From: Bacillota bacterium
GTDB taxonomy: Bacteria; Bacillota; Clostridia; Oscillospirales; Ruminococcaceae
NCBI GenBank assembly: GCA_023429685.1
Contig: JAEZDF010000154.1
Span: forward strand, 1 to 8,141
Length of the DNA: 8,141 nt
Direction of reading: 5' to 3'
Shown: positions 4,798 to 8,141 of the stretch, in pieces
How positions within the stretch are numbered: position 1 is the first letter of the stretch
Layout of the letters: each line of letters opens with the position of its first letter
The notes under the pieces: generated by a model
Database searches by the model: none
What the model was told of the DNA's origin: nothing
The model's input: the letters and a program-made list of their open reading frames with translations, nothing else
Made by a program: the position numbers and the translations under genes

Positions 4798-5823
4798 ATG
4801 AATCGATTGAAACGGGTATGCGCCTTTATGGCACTTGTTTTAACCCTGCAACTCCTTGCCGCCTGCACGACGGGGCAGCCACAGCAGGGGCAGTCTTCAC
4901 TTGCACCCGAAGAACCGGTGGATATCAACTTTCCGCTGGACTTTGACGGGGTTTATATTGAAGAGATGCCAATGCGCATCGTATCGCTTTCCCCCGCGCT
5001 GACCGAGATCATCTGCGAGCTCGGCTACGAGGACAGGCTGGTGGGTCGTACCGATTACTGCGATTACCCAAGCTCGGTATCGGCACTGCCCAGCGTGGGC
5101 ACAGTTTTAATGCTGGATACCGCGGCGGTTTCGGCGCTAGAGCCCGACCTTATTGTAATGCAAGCACCGCCCACCAATGAGGCGCTGACCAAGCTACAGC
5201 AGACGGGTGCGCCCATTGTCACCCTGTCACGTGCCTACGACCTAGCGTCGACCGGCGAATTGTATGCCAAGATCTTTAAGCTGATGGAGGGCACCGTAGA
5301 GGGTGTGGATAAGGGCGAGCGGTACAGCACGGAGTTTGCAGGGCGTATGGCAAACCTAAAAAGTGCCATCGAGCGCACCGTCTTAGAGATGGAGGATGCG
5401 CCCGAATACACCGGCGCTTATATTGTGGACACCTACTCGATTGTTGCCACGCCCGATACCTATGAAGGCAAGCTGCTCGAGGTATTGGGGCTTGCTAACG
5501 TTGCTTCGGACGGTGCGAACTGGCAATTTCCCCACGAAAAGCTGACTGCGGCAAAGCCATACATCCTGCTGTGCGCAAGCGATATTGAGGTGGAAAGCCT
5601 TGCTGGCAATAAGCGTCTGGGTGGCTTGGGTGCGGTGAAAAAGGAACGGGCGTATGCGGTAAATAGCGTAATCTTCGAGCGCCAAAGCCCGCGGCTAGCG
5701 GATGAGCTCGAACGTCTGGCAAAGGAGATATACCCCGACCTAGTATTGAGCGCGGCAACAAGCCGGCCGGAATCATCTTCGCAGGAGGATCAGTCCCAAG
5801 ACGTCGACTCGTCGTCATCCTGA
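4798..5823 (+). CDS. BtuF/FecB-type solute-binding lipoprotein
   Basis: The 341-residue product is an extracytoplasmic binding protein of the Peripla_BP_2 family (cobalamin, haem and iron-siderophore uptake). A basic start and hydrophobic core end in the lipobox LAAC, so Cys23 is the expected lipidation site anchoring it to the membrane. The two-lobe fold starts at RIVSLSPALTE (60-70), and TDYCDYP (85-91) resembles the vitamin B12 binding subgroup; DTAAVSALEPDLIV (107-120) and NWQFPHEKL (241-249) fit the family's lobe motifs. The last 24 residues (318-341) are Ser-, Gln- and Asp-rich and lie beyond the fold. GGAAGG (4784-4789) gives an eight-base spacing to the ATG. No permease or ATPase of the FecCD/FepC kind is adjacent, so it must use distant partners or act alone. 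The exact ligand is not determined. Confidence 0.88.
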   Translation: MNRLKRVCAFMALVLTLQLLAACTTGQPQQGQSSLAPEEPVDINFPLDFDGVYIEEMPMRIVSLSPALTEIICELGYEDRLVGRTDYCDYPSSVSALPSVGTVLMLDTAAVSALEPDLIVMQAPPTNEALTKLQQTGAPIVTLSRAYDLASTGELYAKIFKLMEGTVEGVDKGERYSTEFAGRMANLKSAIERTVLEMEDAPEYTGAYIVDTYSIVATPDTYEGKLLEVLGLANVASDGANWQFPHEKLTAAKPYILLCASDIEVESLAGNKRLGGLGAVKKERAYAVNSVIFERQSPRLADELERLAKEIYPDLVLSAATSRPESSSQEDQSQDVDSSSS

Positions 5824-5836
5824 CTATAATAATTTT

Positions 5837-5867
5837 AAGGCGGAAGGGTTTAAATCCCTTCCGCCTT
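5837..5867. terminator. Convergent terminator between the BtuF-like gene and secA
   Basis: A perfect 12-bp stem, AAGGCGGAAGGG (5837-5848) with CCCTTCCGCCTT (5856-5867), encloses a 7-base loop. On the plus strand it is followed by CTTTGTT. On the minus strand it is followed by TTAAAATTATTA, which is somewhat richer in T. It starts 13 bases after the BtuF-like stop and lies 25 bases past the secA stop, so it probably ends both transcripts. Confidence 0.85.
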
Positions 5868-5892
5868 CTTTGTTACTATCCTGATTTTGCGG

Positions 5893-8141
5893 TTACTGCT
5901 CGCTTAGCCCGCAGCACTTTTTGTACTTTTTGCCGCTGCCACAGGGGCAGGCGTCGTTGCGCCCGACCTTATCGCCCTTGTTGCGCACGGGCTGCTTTTT
6001 CTCAGAGCCGTCGCCGCCGCCGTAGGACGCGTGAGATACGTCTGCCACCTGCTCACGCTTTGGTTCCTCCTGTGTCCGGGGGCGAACGAAGAACAGTGCG
6101 CGCACCGTGCTTTCGCGAATGGAGTTAATCATCGCGTCAAACATCTCAAAGCCCTCAAGGCGGTATTCTACAACAGGGTCGTGCTGACCGTAGGCGCGCA
6201 GGTTGATGCCGCGTTTTAACTCTTCCATCGCGTCGATGTGGTCCATCCACTGCACGTCTACGTTTTTAAGCAGGATGACGCGCTCGATCTCGCGCATCAG
6301 CTCGGAGCCAAACTCCTTCTCGCGTGCGGTGTAAACCTCGTGTGCCTTATCGCGCAGCGCCTGTTTGATATCGTCCTTTTGCGCCTCGCTAAGCTCCTCG
6401 GTATTTAAACGCAAGCTGTCTTTTGTGGTAAGCCAGCCCATGTAGTAGTCGCGAAGCCCCTCAAGGTTCCAGTCGTCGTGCACATCGCCGTCCGTTAGGT
6501 AGGTGTCCACGACAGCAGAGATGCTGTCGTCTATCATTTTTTGAATGTATTCGCCGAGATCCTCGCCGTCAAGCACCTTGGCACGCTGACCGTAGATAAT
6601 CTCACGCTGCCGGTTCATTACATCGTCAAACCGCAGAACGTTTTTACGTATCGAGAAGTTGCGTCCTTCCACCTTGCGCTGCGCCGATTCGATGGAGTTA
6701 GATAGCATGCGCGTCTCAAGCGGCATATCCTCCTCAACGCCCAGCGTGTTCATCAGCGACTGGATGCGCTCGCCGCCGAACAGGCGCATGAGGTCGTCCT
6801 CAAGCGAGATGAAGAACTGGCTTTCGCCCGGGTCGCCCTGACGACCGGCGCGACCGCGCAGCTGGTTGTCAATGCGGCGGGACTCATGGCGTTCGGTTCC
6901 CAGAATAAACAGACCGCCCGCCTCGCGAACCCGATCCGCCTCGCCCTTGATTTCCTGCTTGTGTTTTTCGACAAGGGCGCGAAATGTCGAACGCGCCGAG
7001 AGGATATCCTCGTCTTGGGTGTGGAACTGGCTGATGGCGTTTGCAATCATATCCTCGTCGCTGCCCTGCTTACGCATCTCGGCCTTTGCCATAAACTCAG
7101 GGTTGCCGCCCAGCATGATGTCGGTTCCACGACCCGCCATGTTGGTGGCGATGGTTACGGCACCAAACTTACCAGCCTGTGCGACAATCTCGGCTTCCTT
7201 GTCGTGGTACTTTGCGTTAAGCACCTCGTGTTTGATGCCGCGCCGCTTGAGCATGGCGCTGAGCAGCTCGGAGCGTTCAATCGAGATGGTGCCCACAAGG
7301 ATGGGCTGCCCCTTTTTATGGCACTCGGCAATCTTATCTATTATCGCCTCAAACTTCGCATTCGCGGTCTTGTAGATGACGTCGGGGTGGTCGGTGCGGA
7401 TCATTGGGCGGTTGGTGGGCATCTCAATGGAATCGAGATTATAGATCTCGCGGAACTCCGCCTCTTCGGTCAAAGCCGTACCCGTCATACCCGAAAGCTT
7501 GTTATATAATCTAAAGTAGTTTTGGAATGTAATGGTGGCGTAGGTCTTGCTCTCACGCGCTACCGCGACGTGTTCCTTTGCCTCGATTGCCTGGTGCAGA
7601 CCCTCGTTGTAGCGCCGCCCGAGCATTAGACGGCCGGTGAACTCGTCTACGATAATGACCTCGCCGTCCTTGACCACATAGTCAATGTCGCGCGTCATAA
7701 TGCCGTGGGCACGCACCGCCTGATTCAGATGGTGAAGCAGGGTGCTGTTTTCTGGGTCCATCAGGTTTTCTACGTTAAAGTAACGCTCCGCCTTTTCCAC
7801 ACCAGAAGGGGTTAAGGTGGCGGTTCGCGCCTTTTCGTCTACGATGTAGTCGCCGCCTAGGTTGTCGTTATCCTCTTTATCGTTTAGCTCTGCAAATTTA
7901 ACCATCTGCAGGGTGTGTACAAAGCGGTCGGCGCGCTCATACAGGTCGGTGCTTTTATCACCAGGGCCTGAGATGATAAGCGGCGTTCTCGCCTCGTCGA
8001 TTAAAATCGAGTCCACCTCATCCACGATGGCGTAATGGTGACTGCGCTGTACGCGCTTTTCCTTGTATATCACCATGTTGTCACGCAGGTAGTCAAAGCC
8101 GAACTCGTTGTTGGTTCCGTATGTGATGTCGCAGGCATAGG
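5893..8141 (-). CDS. secA: Preprotein translocase ATPase SecA, N terminus cut by window edge
   Basis: SecA is the motor that pushes unfolded preproteins through the SecYEG channel by ATP hydrolysis. The frame stays open to the window edge; 748 residues are visible, starting YACDITYGTNNEFGFDYLRD, so roughly the first 165 residues with Walker A are missing. In visible numbering, Walker B is IVDEVDS (38-44), NBD2 motifs are TIATNMAGRGTDI (329-341) and QLRGRAGRQGDPGESQF (426-442), the linker and scaffold start at RKNVLRFDDVMNRQRE (498-513), and MDHIDAMEELKRGINLRAYG (632-651) covers the two-helix finger region. The C terminus CPCGSGKKYKKCC (731-743) is the CxCx8CC zinc motif that in other bacteria binds SecB or the ribosome. 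An internal ATG at 8076 is not the start. The family's GQRDP appears here as GQHDP. Total length is probably about 915, normal for Clostridia. Confidence 0.97.
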   Translation of the reverse strand, partial: YACDITYGTNNEFGFDYLRDNMVIYKEKRVQRSHHYAIVDEVDSILIDEARTPLIISGPGDKSTDLYERADRFVHTLQMVKFAELNDKEDNDNLGGDYIVDEKARTATLTPSGVEKAERYFNVENLMDPENSTLLHHLNQAVRAHGIMTRDIDYVVKDGEVIIVDEFTGRLMLGRRYNEGLHQAIEAKEHVAVARESKTYATITFQNYFRLYNKLSGMTGTALTEEAEFREIYNLDSIEMPTNRPMIRTDHPDVIYKTANAKFEAIIDKIAECHKKGQPILVGTISIERSELLSAMLKRRGIKHEVLNAKYHDKEAEIVAQAGKFGAVTIATNMAGRGTDIMLGGNPEFMAKAEMRKQGSDEDMIANAISQFHTQDEDILSARSTFRALVEKHKQEIKGEADRVREAGGLFILGTERHESRRIDNQLRGRAGRQGDPGESQFFISLEDDLMRLFGGERIQSLMNTLGVEEDMPLETRMLSNSIESAQRKVEGRNFSIRKNVLRFDDVMNRQREIIYGQRAKVLDGEDLGEYIQKMIDDSISAVVDTYLTDGDVHDDWNLEGLRDYYMGWLTTKDSLRLNTEELSEAQKDDIKQALRDKAHEVYTAREKEFGSELMREIERVILLKNVDVQWMDHIDAMEELKRGINLRAYGQHDPVVEYRLEGFEMFDAMINSIRESTVRALFFVRPRTQEEPKREQVADVSHASYGGGDGSEKKQPVRNKGDKVGRNDACPCGSGKKYKKCCGLSEQ

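Noticed and set aside
6866..7509. Long plus-strand open frames opposite secA.
   Set aside because: They are antisense shadows of a highly conserved gene, with no ribosome binding site and low-complexity Ser/Arg-rich or unrelated products.

Overview
The window looks like chromosomal DNA of an endospore-forming member of the Firmicutes, most likely class Clostridia. The reasons are the SpmA/SpmB spore-maturation pair, the first 15 codons of an AbrB-type transition-state regulator with a TTG start, strong purine-rich Shine-Dalgarno sites, and a SecA that ends in the CxCx8CC zinc motif. Coding DNA is moderately GC-rich; the leader between abrB and spmA is strikingly AT-rich. No mobile element, CRISPR array, rRNA or tRNA was seen.

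Layout. (1) Positions 1-475: the 5' end of an abrB-like gene on the minus strand, then about 430 bases without a gene. This gap holds what look like back-to-back promoters sharing one -10 region, an 11-bp tandem repeat, and a conspicuous set of long-range complementary segments (about 194-323) that would fold into a pseudoknotted RNA. (2) 476-1644: spmA-spmB, overlapping at ATGA. (3) 1694-2407, minus strand: an ATPase of the LolD/MacB (FtsX-partner) type with no permease next to it. (4) 2647-4694: a two-gene ABC-2 exporter (NatA-like ATPase and NatB-like permease), also overlapping at ATGA and transcribed away from gene 3 across a 239-base gap. (5) 4798-5823: a lipoprotein solute-binding protein of the BtuF/FecB type, with its own near-consensus promoter and no FecCD-type permease nearby. 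(6) A strong convergent terminator at 5837-5867. (7) 5893-8141, minus strand: secA, complete at its C terminus and cut by the window edge at its N terminus.

How the genes relate. AbrB and SpmAB both belong to the sporulation programme, early and late respectively, and sit head to head across the AT-rich leader. The ABC genes are membrane-transport functions that do not form one complete system: the two export genes are a self-sufficient pair, while the FtsX-type ATPase and the BtuF-like binding protein each lack their expected membrane partner here. SecA is the housekeeping preprotein translocase motor.

No wholly new protein system is visible. The observation most worth checking is the structured element upstream of spmA, which I cannot match to any RNA family I know.
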